DNA of 64,000 nt from Plenodomus lindquistii. Taxonomy: Eukaryota; Ascomycota; Dothideomycetes; Pleosporales; Leptosphaeriaceae. The DNA is taken from the NCBI GenBank assembly GCA_025504975.1, contig JANUWI010000006.1, forward strand, positions 744,001 to 808,000, read 5' to 3'. How positions within the stretch are numbered: the stretch's first letter is position 1; the number at the start of each line of letters is the position of its first letter. The notes under the pieces are model-generated. The model saw only the letters and a program-made list of their open reading frames with translations, was not told where the DNA came from and ran no database searches. A program made the position numbers and the translations under genes. Positions 12,201 through 24,200 of the stretch are shown here, in pieces.

Positions 12201-12485
12201 GGTGTTGATGTGGGGTTGGGGAAGCTGTCAATGGAAGCTCCCGGGGCAGAATTGCGTTGGAGATCAGAATTGGCCCTGCCAAGCCCGTACACGTGACGAG
12301 TGAGACCAGCCCTGGAGGCTAAGGTTGCCTTGATGGCTCTCCTGTCACTTTGATTCACCATCTCTCGTCCACCACTCACTCGACCTGCGCCCGCACACGA
12401 CACAGTCGCCTGAGCTGCTGGACGCGCATACATATAGCAAACAATAGACAATATAACCGTTGACTACACAAGAACTGACTGCATC
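12201..12485. promoter_or_regulatory. Divergent promoter between ATP14 and TFIIB genes
   Basis: A 285-base gap separates the two start codons, so both promoters and leaders must lie here. There is no convincing canonical TATA box for either gene, as is common for housekeeping genes. Confidence 0.6.
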
Positions 12486-13592
12486 ATGTCTTACGCCCCC
12501 GATGGCCGCCTGCTCTCACCCGGCGAGGTCTACGAGGCGGCTCCCGCCCCCGTCGTTGACGAGGAGTGGCAGGAGAATCTGAATGTCCACCTCATCTGTC
12601 CAGACTGCCAGGAGAGTCCTCCAAACCTCGTGGAAGAGTTCAGCGCTGGCGACACCATCTGCGGCTCCTGTGGTCGCGTTCTCGCTGACAGGATCATCGA
12701 CACCCGCTCTGAATGGCGAACCTTCTCGAACGACGACCAGGGCAACGATGATCCCTCTCGTATCGGTGACGCTGCCAATCCGCTGCTGCACGGCTCCCAG
12801 CTGGCCACCGAGATCGGCTTTGGCGACGGCGGTATGCGTGTACGAGAGCTGTCGCGCGCCCACAATAAGTCGAACCACGACAAAGCCAACAAGGCGCTCC
12901 AGGCTGCCTACGGCCAGATCAGCACCCTATGCGACTCGCAAAACATAAACAAGACAACGGCAGAGACAGCCAAGTACCTCTTCAAGATGACCGACGACGT
13001 AAAGCTGTTCAAGGGCAAGTCGCAAGACGCTATCATCGCCGGTTGCATCTTCATCGCTTGCCGTCAGCATCGCCAGCAGCGCAGCTTCCGTGAGATTTTC
13101 AAAATGACAAACGTGTCCAAGAAGGAGGTGGGTCGCACATTCAAGGCTCTCGAGGCCTACTTACAGAAGACGCAAAAGGAGAAGACGGGTCCTACGGTTG
13201 CCGGAAACGGAGCAGTCATGGACACAGCCAACCTGCTGTCCACCGACGAGAACAGGAGCACCAGTGCCGCCATGCTTATGCCTCGAGCCTGCGCCAAACT
13301 TGGTCTTGGTACCAATGTGCAAATTGTCGCTGAACAGTGTGCTGAAGTTGTATCAAGAGAAGGCATCGCTGCTGGCCGTTCTCCGCTCTCTATTGCTGGT
13401 GCCTGTCTCTATCTCGTGTCGCACATCATGGGTCACCCAAAATCGCCCAAAGAGATTGGCTCAGCAGTCGAAGTCAGCGATGGCACCATTCGTACGGCAT
13501 ACAAACTGATGTACACTGCACAAGACAAGATCATTCAACAAGACTGGATCGACAAGAAGGGCGCCGACCCTTCAAAGCTTCCCACTGCCTAG
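12486..13592 (+). CDS. SUA7: Transcription initiation factor IIB (TFIIB)
   Basis: General RNA polymerase II factor that bridges TBP on the promoter to the polymerase in the nucleus. Single exon of 368 aa starting at the ATG after GCATC. The N-terminal zinc ribbon has CPDC at about residue 37 and CGSC about 21 residues later. It is followed by the B-reader/linker region with SEWRTFSND. Two cyclin folds follow, the first with FKGKSQDAIIAGCIF and CRQHRQQRSFREI, the second with SREGIAAGRSPLSIAGACL and a GTIRTAYKLMY recognition region. Length and order match fungal TFIIB with no gaps. It has no introns, unlike most genes nearby. Confidence 0.97.
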   Translation: MSYAPDGRLLSPGEVYEAAPAPVVDEEWQENLNVHLICPDCQESPPNLVEEFSAGDTICGSCGRVLADRIIDTRSEWRTFSNDDQGNDDPSRIGDAANPLLHGSQLATEIGFGDGGMRVRELSRAHNKSNHDKANKALQAAYGQISTLCDSQNINKTTAETAKYLFKMTDDVKLFKGKSQDAIIAGCIFIACRQHRQQRSFREIFKMTNVSKKEVGRTFKALEAYLQKTQKEKTGPTVAGNGAVMDTANLLSTDENRSTSAAMLMPRACAKLGLGTNVQIVAEQCAEVVSREGIAAGRSPLSIAGACLYLVSHIMGHPKSPKEIGSAVEVSDGTIRTAYKLMYTAQDKIIQQDWIDKKGADPSKLPTA

Positions 13593-14912
13593 TGTCGCAG
13601 TTGAGAGCATTTCAGAAGAGGCTCGCGCCTGGGAATTCTCTGGGGGGCAAATTGACCTCGGCAAAGCATATACAGGCGTTACCATCATCTTCGGTCTTTA
13701 CTTTTTACTTTTTCAATGTCTTATAAGCATGGGTGGCGTTCCTGTACTGGGCAAACAGCCTTCAGTCACGCAAAATTGGTCTGCGTTCATATCGGGTTCT
13801 GAATTTGTATACCCTTATAGATTGGCATGCGAATACAAATGGGTTATCGCGCTGGGAGTCGCCTGGCTGTTCGCATTAGATGATGTTATGCGTTGTGGTA
13901 TGGAACGAATGCTAACCAGAGATTCCAACAGCGACTTCCGTATTGAGTAACCTGAAGCCTCACGGGCTCCTGCCTCCATTCGGGACGAAATGTCTCTTGC
14001 CATATATGATGACTAAGGCTGCAGTAGCGAAACAATCAGTAGCTAAACTAGTCTCGTTCCTCTTCTCACGCACTATATTCGGGTCTGCAGTTGGACAAGT
14101 GTCCACAGCTCAGCATCAAGACCCATCTTTCGGTGCATGTGAAGATGACGAATTTGCCAACAAAAGAGCAGCGTCCCAAGGGTGCAACATGATGCAGTAG
14201 TCTGGCAGCTGCCCTGGGTTCATTCACCTCGACGCCCAGCGAGCACTGACCATTGCCCGATAGTATGCATGTCCTCCCGGCGATTCATCCTGCTTGAGCA
14301 TGGCCCCAATTGGATCGATGACGATCTAGCGAGATCAAGGCAGGGCACGGAGGAAGAATCCGAGGATATTCCTCTTTTGAGCTTGCTGCAACGCGGCGCG
14401 CGCAGGACCGTCATGTTCAAGGTCAGTGTTAGAGCGTTGTCTTGCATACACATCACCCCTCAATACACTAGCAGACCGGTTGCCAGAGAAACAAAAGCTC
14501 AGCCCACTGCAAAGATCTTGTCTACTATGGTAGTGGGTATGGGTCCGAGATAGACGAGCAAGTCCTGATTCGCAGCGCATCCGTGGAAACAACTGTTTGA
14601 GCATGACTTTCGGTCCAACGACCATGTGCTGGGAGCGTAGTCACTGGTTCTGTGGGCCTGGTCATGATATGGTCTCCTTTCATGCGCAACTACTGAGTTA
14701 CACGGGCTTTCATTGCCATCAGAACATGCTGAATGACGGCATGCGAAAAGCACAAGCTGAGTCCATGCCCTTTTAGCGGTACTTCATAAGCTCCCACATC
14801 TCCTGTGCCTACAATCTGCTTCAGGTTGTCAGTACAACTTTCTGGACAAAGTCCTCTTCCAACGACTGTTTCCATCAAATCTTCATCAATTCTCGAGGTG
14901 TCTCTTTCTAAG
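13593..14912. other. Intergenic, no gene seen
   Basis: Contains the 3' flank of TFIIB and the promoter of the BYS1/CBM18 gene. Frames on both strands (for example 14182-14553 plus, 14690-15013 minus) are not protein-like and overlap each other. An in-frame upstream codon at 14805 was rejected as a start, because the signal peptide begins at the ATG at 14913. Confidence 0.4.
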
Positions 14913-16468
14913 ATGTCTCCTCCAGGCTCCTTCCTCTTCCTCTTCTTGTTCCTCTTCGCCAACATGCTACCTTCCACTCTGGCTGCCGGTCTCGGCAGCC
15001 TCACCTTCATCAACCACTGCAGCTACCCCATCTACTTCTTTGAAGTAGGAAAGGGCCGCGCGGGCGAAGACCACGAGGGCGTAACTGTTCCCGCTACCGG
15101 TACGCACACTTACAATCTGGTCAACACTGAGGGTGCCCACGGTGGCATATCCATCAAGATTCGCGATGTCCCACAGTACCGCATTGCCCCTGCAGGAATT
15201 CTTCAATTCGAGTATAACCTGCACGCCGCTACCTCTGGCACGCTGTGGTATGATCTAAGTGTCATTGATTGTGATATGGCTGCCGCACCAACTGATCCTC
15301 GCTATTGCCCTCTTGTTAAGGGTGGCGTGGCTATGTTCGTGCCTGATCAAGAGAAGGGCGAATGCGAGAGCGCAGAGTGTGATGCATCTGGGTGCAGAAA
15401 CACTTATATGCAGCCTGGTCCTACGATAGGTGAACCGACGTGGAGCTGCTATGCGGGTTCGAACATCCACTTAGAGACTTGTAAGTTCTTTATCGTCAGT
15501 TACTAGTTGGTCATTCAGGAACGCCTTCAGACCGCGTTCGAGGATTGGCACGATTGTTATATCTTTTGATACTCAAGCTGATTCTGACAGGCACCGATGT
15601 CGACGGCCCAGTGACCATTCTTCAAAATCCGAAGGACTCTTCTCCAAATCCTGCGCCCCTATACAATAATCCACAGCACAAGCCAGCCACTCACGGTCCT
15701 CTCACGGTCTCGGACGATAGTCTTTGTAAGTAACACCTCACGGCCATCTCTAAAGTGCGAAAAAGAAACTCAGCACTGTATCAGAATTTGACAACAGCCC
15801 GCTATATCAAGCAGCCTAACTTCTTACCGCCTCAAGCCTTGACTGACAAATCACAGGCGGAGCACAACTTGGAAAGACCTGCACAGGCAGCACCATCGGT
15901 CCTTGCTGCTCTGTAAGCCCCATCCCTCTCCAGCTCCAAGACTCACCACTAATCTTGCTCTAAGAAATATAATTACTGCGGTAGCACGGATGAATATTGC
16001 GGAGCGGGCTGCCAAAGCGGCTTCGGCACATGCTGGAACTCCAAGCGCGACATTACCACTCTCGTAACCACGATCAAGCCCCTCGAGTCGCCCGAAGCAA
16101 AAGATAACGAGCAAAATCAAGCTGCAGTTGAGCAGGGTGACGTCGGCCCAGTGTCCTGGGTACACCATGTTGACAAGGACCACCACGTTAAAGACAGAGG
16201 AGCGGTGGAGAGCTCGTCCACGAGGTCGATTGCTCATCACCCAGTGCCTCCCAAGCCGACTCTTACGCAGCACCCGCTCCCCTCCAAGACGTCGTACTCG
16301 CATCACTGGACTTCCCCTCGCACTTTTCGCACCCGCTACTTGAGCGCCTCTAAGACATCACATACCCACCGCTCCAGCTCCTCCTCCACTTCCTCCACTT
16401 TCTCCACTTTCGCCACACGCACACGCACCCCCGAAATTTCCATCAACGCCGCCATGACCACACCATGA
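14913..16468 (+). CDS. Secreted BYS1/thaumatin-like protein fused to a CBM18 chitin-binding module
   Basis: Predicted secreted or wall protein. Four exons (14913-15480, 15591-15725, 15857-15912, 15965-16468) join in frame to 420 aa. A signal peptide with a Phe/Leu-rich core (FLFLFLFLFANML) is followed by a BYS1-like beta domain at about residues 27-190: SLTFINHCSYPIYFFEVG, GGISIKIRD and GTLWYDLSVIDCD are typical blocks. A linker leads to a hevein-type CBM18 encoded across exons 2-4, with Cys spacing seen in KTCTGSTIGPCCS, YNYCGSTDEYC and GAGCQSGFGTCW. The last 150 residues are a Ser/Thr/His-rich tail. CBM18 binds chitin; the BYS1 domain's role is poorly known. All three introns have good donors and fall between structural blocks. 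The combination itself is unusual. Confidence 0.82.
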
Positions 16469-17360
16469 TTCACGCTCCAAATCGTCATCAGCGTGTCCAT
16501 CGAAACCATGGTCTCAATTCAGACCCACCATCACCACCACGTCGGCCGAGTCCTCCACCGCAGCTCACGAAAAAAAACACAGACACTGCTACCGTTGGTC
16601 GCAAAGAAAATTCATCGTCTTCTATATGAATAATCTCTCTCCCCCTACATTATTTCTTATTTCCAATACTTGAATACATATCGTAGCAACAACGACAATA
16701 GCGTCATGGGGGAAAGCAATAGCAGTCAGTACGTAGAAACCATATCGTTGGGACACTGAAATTTTCCTGTTCGCGGCGCTTACAAGACGATTTCTTTTCT
16801 TTTTCTTCTTTTTCTTTCCAGGGAATAAACAACAAGGGGGGGGGGGGTGTGGATACGCAGATACTATAGCTGTTTAAGTATATACCTATACGCCATCTCG
16901 ACAACGTACAATGTATACCGAGAATGAATTTGACATGTGCTTGACGTATATAGATTCGCTTCTTCGCACCGCCAAGCTATGCTCCATTCATACAACGACC
17001 AACATGAACTCTAAATGTATATAGTCTCGAAATACGCAACACCCTTCATTATCCGTGTTGAAAAATAAGTCTAAATCCCCATGGCTAACCTAGACTTTGT
17101 CTAACGCCTAGATTTTCATGTCTCATAACATCCATCCAGCAAGCAAAGGCCGCAGAAACTAAGCCCCGTGAACAGCAATCAATCGTTGAAGATTGTTAAA
17201 TAAATGCCGAACCACCAAAAGACGCCAAAACACCGTCGCTGGGGAGCAGGCTTGTTGAAGAAAAGCCGCCCCCCTTTTTATTCAAAAAAGGTGTATGCAG
17301 AAATGGTAAACATCCCGAGTTTGTTGGCGATTGCTCGGGAAAAGCAAACGGAGTGGGTGC
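16469..17360. other. Convergent 3' flanks, no gene seen
   Basis: Lies between the stop of the BYS1/CBM18 gene (plus) and the stop of the glycine decarboxylase gene (minus). It is AT-rich with polypyrimidine and polypurine tracts and a run of 11 G at 16837-16847, consistent with two facing 3' UTRs. Confidence 0.5.
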
Positions 17361-20300
17361 TTAGGTAGGTGTAGGTGCCGCCGCACCAGTGATATCGCCA
17401 GTCTCATCGGCTGGCGCACATGAGCAGAAGAGATTTGTATCTCCGTACGCTGTTGTTTCATTAGCACTCATTCATGCTTGCAAATAACGAAGAAAAGAAC
17501 AGAGAGGGAAACATACCATCATCCAACCGCGCAACACTAGGCCAAAACTTCTTGGCCTTCAACCACGCCACAGGATACGCCGCCTTCTCCCGGCTATAAC
17601 TCCTATCCCACTCACTCGTAATCAAATCCTGCTGTGTATGCGGGCTCATCTTCAGCACATTGCCTTCACGTGGCTGCTTGCCCTCCTCCACCTCGCGAAT
17701 CTCCTGGCGAATGCTAATCAGCGCGTCGCAGAACCTGTCCAATTCTGCCTTGCTCTCAGACTCGGTGGGCTCAATCATAAGTGTGTTGGCAACAGGCCAT
17801 GACATGGTGGGGGAGTGGAATCCGTAGTCTTGCAGGCGCTTGGCTACGTCGATGACTTCGATGCCGGAGGACTCCTTGAAGGGGCGGATGTCGAGGATGA
17901 ATTCGTGGGCGCAGCGGCCTTCGGAGTTGGTGTAGAGGATGGGGTAGTGAGGCTTTAGACGGCTGAGAATGTAGTTTGCGTTGAGAATAGTAATTTTGGT
18001 GGCTTGGGTTAGTCCCACGCTGCCCATCATCTTGATGTAGGCCCAGGAGATGGGCAGGATGGAAGCGGATCCCCAGGGCGCACCAGAGACGGGGTGGATG
18101 GCTTGGGCACCACCGGTCTCTCCACGCAAGTGACCAGGGAGGAAGGGTGAGAGATGCTCCTTTACGCCAATGGGACCAACGCCGGGACCGCCACCACCAT
18201 GGGGAATACAGAAGGTCTTGTGGAGGTTAAGATGGCAGACATCTGCGCCGATCTCGCCGGGCGAGCAGAGACCGATTTGGGCGTTCATGTTTGCGCCGTC
18301 CATGTAGACTTGGCCGCCGTGCTCGTGGATCAGGTCACATGCGGCTTTGACGTTGGGCTCGAAGACACCGAAGGTAGAAGGGTAGGTGACCATGAACGCT
18401 CCTAGTTCCTCGCTGTGCTTCTCACACTTTGCTTTGAGATCGGCCATATCCAGGTTACCAGTTGCAGTGTCGCACTTGACCGGGACAACGCGCATACCGC
18501 ACATGGCAGCACTAGCGGGGTTGGTTCCGTGTGCAGATACGGGAATGAGGCAGATGTCGCGCTTCTTGCCAGGCTGCTGCTCGAGGTATTTGCGGATGAC
18601 GCGAAGACCAGTGAACTCGCCCTGAGCGCCAGAGTTGGGCTGGAGGGAGACAGAGTGGAAGCCAGTGATGTCGGCCAGATCGTCTTCGAGCTGCTTGATC
18701 ATCTCAATATAACCCTTAGCACGATCCAGAGGCAAGAAGGGATGAAGGTTGGAGACTGTCTCGAAGGAAACAGGGGCCATCTCAGTCGTAGCATTGAGCT
18801 TCATGGTGCAGGAACCGAGGGGAATCATGGAGTGCACAAGAGATAAATCCTTCGATGCGAGATGGTTGATGTAGCGGAGAAGCTCGGTTTCAGAGTGATG
18901 CGAGTTGAAGACAGGGTGCGTAAGGAAGTCGCTGGTTCGCTTGAAGGGCTCGGGAAGTTCAATGTCGACGTCGTCTGTGAACGAAGTCTTGTCGCCCTTG
19001 CCGATCTCCCTGAACGGCTGGAGCAAATTGGTGATGGTTGCAGAGGTCGTAGTCTCATCGACAGAGATGCCAATGTGCTTGTCATCAATCCTCCTGACAA
19101 GAATTTGTCGACGTTCAAGATCGGCAATAATGCTGTCGGTCTTGTCTCCTGTCTCTACTACAAAAGTATCGAACAACACTGGCGCATTGTCCAACTTTCC
19201 TCGCTGTCCAGTCTTGAATCCATTGGCGGCGATTGCTTGTTGCACAAGTCTCGACTTGGCTAAGACCTGCTTTGCGATCTGCTTGAGTCCGTTTGGCCCG
19301 TGGTATACTGCATACATAGCACTCATGTTCGCCAGAAGCGCCTGCGCCGTGCAAATGTTGCTGGTCGCCTTCTCACGACGAATGTGCTGCTCACGAGTCT
19401 GTAGTGCCAATCTCGCCGCTGGGTTGCCCAGTCTATCTTTCGAGAGACCGATCAGACGACCGGGGATCTTGCGCTTATACTTGTCGTCGCACGCAAAGAA
19501 AGCAGCATGTGGTCCACCAAATCCAAATGGCACACCAAAGCGCTGCGAGTTGCCAAACGCGATATCTGCACCAAACTCGCCAGGAGGCGTAAGCAGCGTA
19601 AGCGCCAGAAGATCTGTCGCAACGCTGAACAGCGCGCCTGTCTTGTGAACTTTGTCGGCCAGACCGCGGAAGTCGTTAACGCCACCATCTGTGTCGGGAT
19701 ACTGTGCCAGCACACCTACGAGGTCGTTTCCTAATTCCTCGACCCTTTTGCTGTTGTCTTTCAACACGTCGGCAACCTCGATCTTGATACCAAAGCCTTC
19801 GGCGCGCGAGTAAAGCACAGCCAGGGTCTGGGGGTGACAGCGCTCGCTGACGAGAAAGGTCTTGTTCTTGCTCTTTTGCTTGCTCATGGACATCATGCCC
19901 ATGCTCATGGTCATGGCTTCGGCCGCCGCAGTCGGTTCGTCCAGCACCGAAGCGTTGGCAATGCTCAAGCCCGTCAGATCCGTGACCATGGTCTGGAAGT
20001 TGAGCAGACTCTCCAGTCTGCCCTGGCTGATCTCAGGCTGGTATGGCGTGTAGCTGGTATACCACTGTGGGTTCTCCAGCACATTCCTCTTGATGACCTC
20101 GGGCACCTTTGTGCCATAGTATCCCTGGCCAATCAGGCTCTTGCCCGGCTTGTTCTGGTCCATGATCCTCTTTGCGTTTTTGAGAAAGACGGACTCTGGC
20201 ACGCCGTCGCTCTGCCACTTGCTCTCGTGGTGCTGGCTTAGTTTGCCAATCTTGAGCTCGCGGGCGGAGAGGATGTCGGCGGGGATGACCTGCTTTACGA

Positions 20301-20655
20301 ATTCTTCCAAGTTGGCGGCTGGCGGGTCCAGTGCCTTGAGCATGGCCTCTGCCGTCTCGGCGGAGGGCCCGATGTGGCGTCGCGGAAACGTGTCGAGCGC
20401 TTCGATGGGTTTCGCGGACGAGACCTGCTGGGCCGGGATGTCGAATACATCGTCGGCGGCTTGGACGGCTGCGGCTGCCTGTTGGGCGTCGGAGGCATTT
20501 TGCTGGAACGCGCGCCTTTGGAGGAATTGCTGCGATTTGGACGCAATTGCTCGCGGAGAGCTTCCAGCGAGCTGTGGGCGTGAGAGCTGGGCAACGCACG
20601 AGGAGCGCGTAAGCCTGCTCGCTGCGCCTGCCGCCTTAAGACATGCTGTGCGCAT
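17361..20655 (-). CDS. GCV2: Glycine dehydrogenase (decarboxylating), mitochondrial P-protein
   Basis: P-protein of the mitochondrial glycine cleavage system: it decarboxylates glycine with PLP and passes the aminomethyl group to the lipoyl H-protein. Exon 1 (17517-20655) and a short last exon (17361-17449) join through a 67-base intron (GTATGT...ACAG) to 1075 aa. The terminal exon supplies the conserved AYGDTNLFCSCAP end, which the uninterrupted reading frame lacks. An N-terminal presequence rich in Arg and Ser precedes FPRRHIGP at about residue 90. The PLP lysine is Lys813 in NLHKTFCIPHGGGGPG. Other family blocks are QGYYGTKVP, YTPYQPEISQGRLE, GSCTMKLN and PNSGAQGE. Full length and intact. 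Confidence 0.97.
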
Positions 20656-21210
20656 TTTGGCTGTGTGAACAAGGAGATGTTACGGGGAAGAACCCCAAGA
20701 GACGGCGACCACGAATATGGGGTTATTAGTTTGAACCAATGGTTCGGTAGGGACGTGGGTTTTGTTGCGTTGAGGGGGCCAGCTTGCCACCAAGGGAACG
20801 CAGTGGTTGTGGTTGTGGTTACACACTCGTTCTCTGCCCTCACAGACAATAAATTGCAAGGCTCACAAGAAAAGATGATGCGAGAAGAGAAGGAGAAGAA
20901 GCTGCAACCCTTTCACCTCCAGAAAATATGGCAGCCAAGCGGTGACCACTACGATAATTCAACGCGCAGCTATCTGTCCCTCTCCCACCAACAAAACAAG
21001 CCCGTTGCTATCCGCAGGCCAAAAAATGGCGGGCAGCCAGCCGATAAGAAGATCCCTGCCGCCCTCCTCACCCCACTAGCCCACAATGCGCCTTTCCTTA
21101 CACTGCGCCTGCATAATTATGACTGATTGGGCAAAACTAAGCATCCACAAGAACTATTGCATTACATGATATCCACTCCACCTGGCCTCTCTTGGGGAAC
21201 CAGGAACGGC
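20656..21210. other. Promoter of GCV2 and 3' flank of the NTE1 gene
   Basis: Both neighbours are on the minus strand, so this 555-base gap holds the 3' UTR of the upstream phospholipase gene and the glycine decarboxylase promoter. A short GTGGTT repeat lies at about 20805-20820. No additional ORF is supported. Confidence 0.45.
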
Positions 21211-24200
21211 TCAAATGCTAGCCCGTCGCGGTGCCATTGTCCGTCGGAGATTCTTTTCCTTCTCCGTCTCTTCGGTCACGGGCAACACGCCTTGCTCCCG
21301 CAACTGCGCTAGATATTCTTTACCTGTGGACAACAAATAATTAGCCAATGCAGCCGGTTGTGCCATCGATTCATGTCACGTACCATATTTATACCCGACA
21401 TCGTGAATTTCTTCAAACTTTGCAAAGTCCAGCGTACCGTATGCATCGATGGGTGGCCTCATGTACCGACAACCTGGTGTGTTCTTCGCGCGCTCTAGCG
21501 CATCAATGCTGCTCACATATGCGAGACGCGATTGAATCTCTGATAGCGTTGGGGGATTGGGGAATCCAGAGAAGGGGTTCCAGCGGTTGAAAGTGGCCCA
21601 GAAGCCCGAAAGTGAGTCGCCGAATGCTTGCGGTGTGTCTTCATCAAGACTGCCCACGTCAACGGCAAAGATGACATCGGCCCCCAAGCTCTTCATGTGC
21701 GCGACAGTGAGATTGTCAATGTACCCGCCGTCAAGAAGCATGCTGCCGTTGTCGCATAGAGGAGGAAGCAGACCGGCAAGCGACATGGAGGCGCGTACAT
21801 AGCGCCAGACGTAGCCTGAGGTATGGATTTCTGACCGCGACTTGCTAATGTTGGTCGTGTTGCAGTAGAATTCTAACCAAAAGTCTTCAATCTGAGAGTT
21901 GCCGAAAGTCTTGAAAATGCCACGGTTGAATTCATGGCCGGTGGTGTATGAGGCACTGCAGTCGTCAGCACGGTCGAGGCGCATCGTATATCAGAAACTT
22001 ACGAAGGGTATGTCAGGTCCAGAGCGAATCTCCACATACTACCCATGCGGCCCGCAAATTTCTTTGCTCTGCCGTACATGGGAACTACGTCTGCATCCCA
22101 AGCATACAGCGCTCCGATGAAACTGCCGATCGATGTGCCGCCAACGATATCAATGGGTATACCAGCCTCTTCGAGCGCGCGGATGATTCCAACCTGAGAG
22201 ATACCTCGTGCACCCCCGCCTCCTAACACCAGACCGACTGATTTGCCGCAAAGACGTCTCGCGAGGCGATGAAAGTCCCCCTTGAAAGGTGTATCTGCAG
22301 AGTACAACGGAGTTTGGCGAACTTTTCTCGAAGTGTACTTCTGTATCTCTGCTTGGATGACCTGTACTCTTTGCTTGAGAGCATTACCGAAGCGTCGTCC
22401 GGCATGGTGTACTGGCTCTGACGTGGCACGGAATGACATCTGTATGTGGTGATGACTGCCATTGATCCAGGGCCGGTTCCGCAACCATTTTCGAGTTAAC
22501 CCTGAGGGACAATATCTCTCAGTATGCAGTAGTACCAGCTCTTTGCGTGCGGTCGTTTTGGTGGTCAGCAAGAAGCGCTCATACTCGCCAATATTGGGAG
22601 ACGACTCAGCAAGACCGACAAGCAGGATACAATCAGCTTGATTGATGCAGGTCTGAGTCCAGGGCGACTTGACGGGAGTGTCTGCGACGTAGATCACCAT
22701 CCCGTATCTTTCCTCCAAGTCAGCAAGGTACTGTGACAATTTGAGCTTGCCCATGCGATTGAAAGCATGGCGTCCAAGATGATTCAAAATGGCGGCCTGA
22801 TTGAGCGAGACAACACCTTGCGGCATGCCTAGTTGGGTAAGAGCGTTGACAAGTCGGCTGGCAAAATCTACAACAGGAATGCCAGCAGTTACTGGTAGAA
22901 TTGTCACCGTCCGCAGATTCACTGTAGACGATACATTTGTCCGCGTAGCTTTTGTTCCTCGTTCCTTGCTCTGCTCGTGGAGTGGATCGTCCATCAAAGC
23001 GCGCATGCGGGAGGCAATGATCTTCGAGATCTTGATCGTTATACCAGGATGTTCAAGAGCCAGACTATTGAACAATGTCTTAGGAAACTTTACCAGCTCG
23101 GTGTCCCGGATAGCGTGTAGTGATCCTGGTCGCACAGACTCTGTCAGAACCTCAAGCTCACCCACACTGTCTCCTTGTCCGTACTCGCCGATAACTTTCA
23201 CTGATTCATTCTCCGCATCTCGGATAGCTCGCAGACGCCCGTTGAGCACGATGTAAATCGCGTCACTCTCATCACCCTGGTTGTAAATCACCTGTCCGGC
23301 ATTGACCTGGACCCATTCAAGGGCAAAGTCGATGTGCTGAATCAAGCGTGGCAGAAGAGTGGTAAGACGCTTGGCCACCGTAAGAAGGACGACGGGGTAA
23401 CGTTCGAGAATCCTCTCAATAGACGCACGGGGAAGGAAGCCAACGTAGACATCGGTCTTGGCTGTAACATCGACGAACGATCGGTTCGCAGAGATCGTGC
23501 CAAGATAGCCAGCCAGTCCACCGGGTTTCGTCAGGAAAAGACTCTTTCGCGAGCGTTTCTTCTTCCCACTGTCCGCTACATTACGTAGGGATGTGCTTGT
23601 ATTTTTCTGCTTCAGTTCGGGCCCAAAAAGATCGTCTTCGGTGTATCCAGAGCCGTTAGGATGGGTCCCGAATACATCTGTATCCGAACTCTCATCTTCA
23701 GCGACGCTAACGTCCAGAAAACCGTCGATAACATAGTATAAGCCAGGATTTCTTTCACCTTGCTCAACAAGTACGGAGTCCTTGGGGAAGAAGACTATCT
23801 CGACATCGTTGACAATTTCCTCGGTGATATTGTACGGGCTATAAACACTTGCTATAGATACGCCAGACGCAGACGCCACGGACTCACTATCACCATCTCG
23901 CGAAGCTTCGTAGGGATCCATGAAACTGAACGCATTCGTAAAGAATGCCTTTTGTCTCTTGGCATCGAATGAGACCATTCTGGGTGATTGATCCACGGAC
24001 CCAGTGGGTTTGGGCATCGGATTCTCGACGTTGGTGAGACCGATTGCTTTGAACATGCAGTTTAGTATGGACTCTCTGAACACCGCAGCTTCGTCAATCG
24101 ATTCTTGTCGATGTAAAGATGGCCGTAATGATGGCGAGGCAAAAGGATTGAACGCGCTCGCGTCAAGTGGCGTGCGAGCATCTCGACGGTCTTGTTGGTA

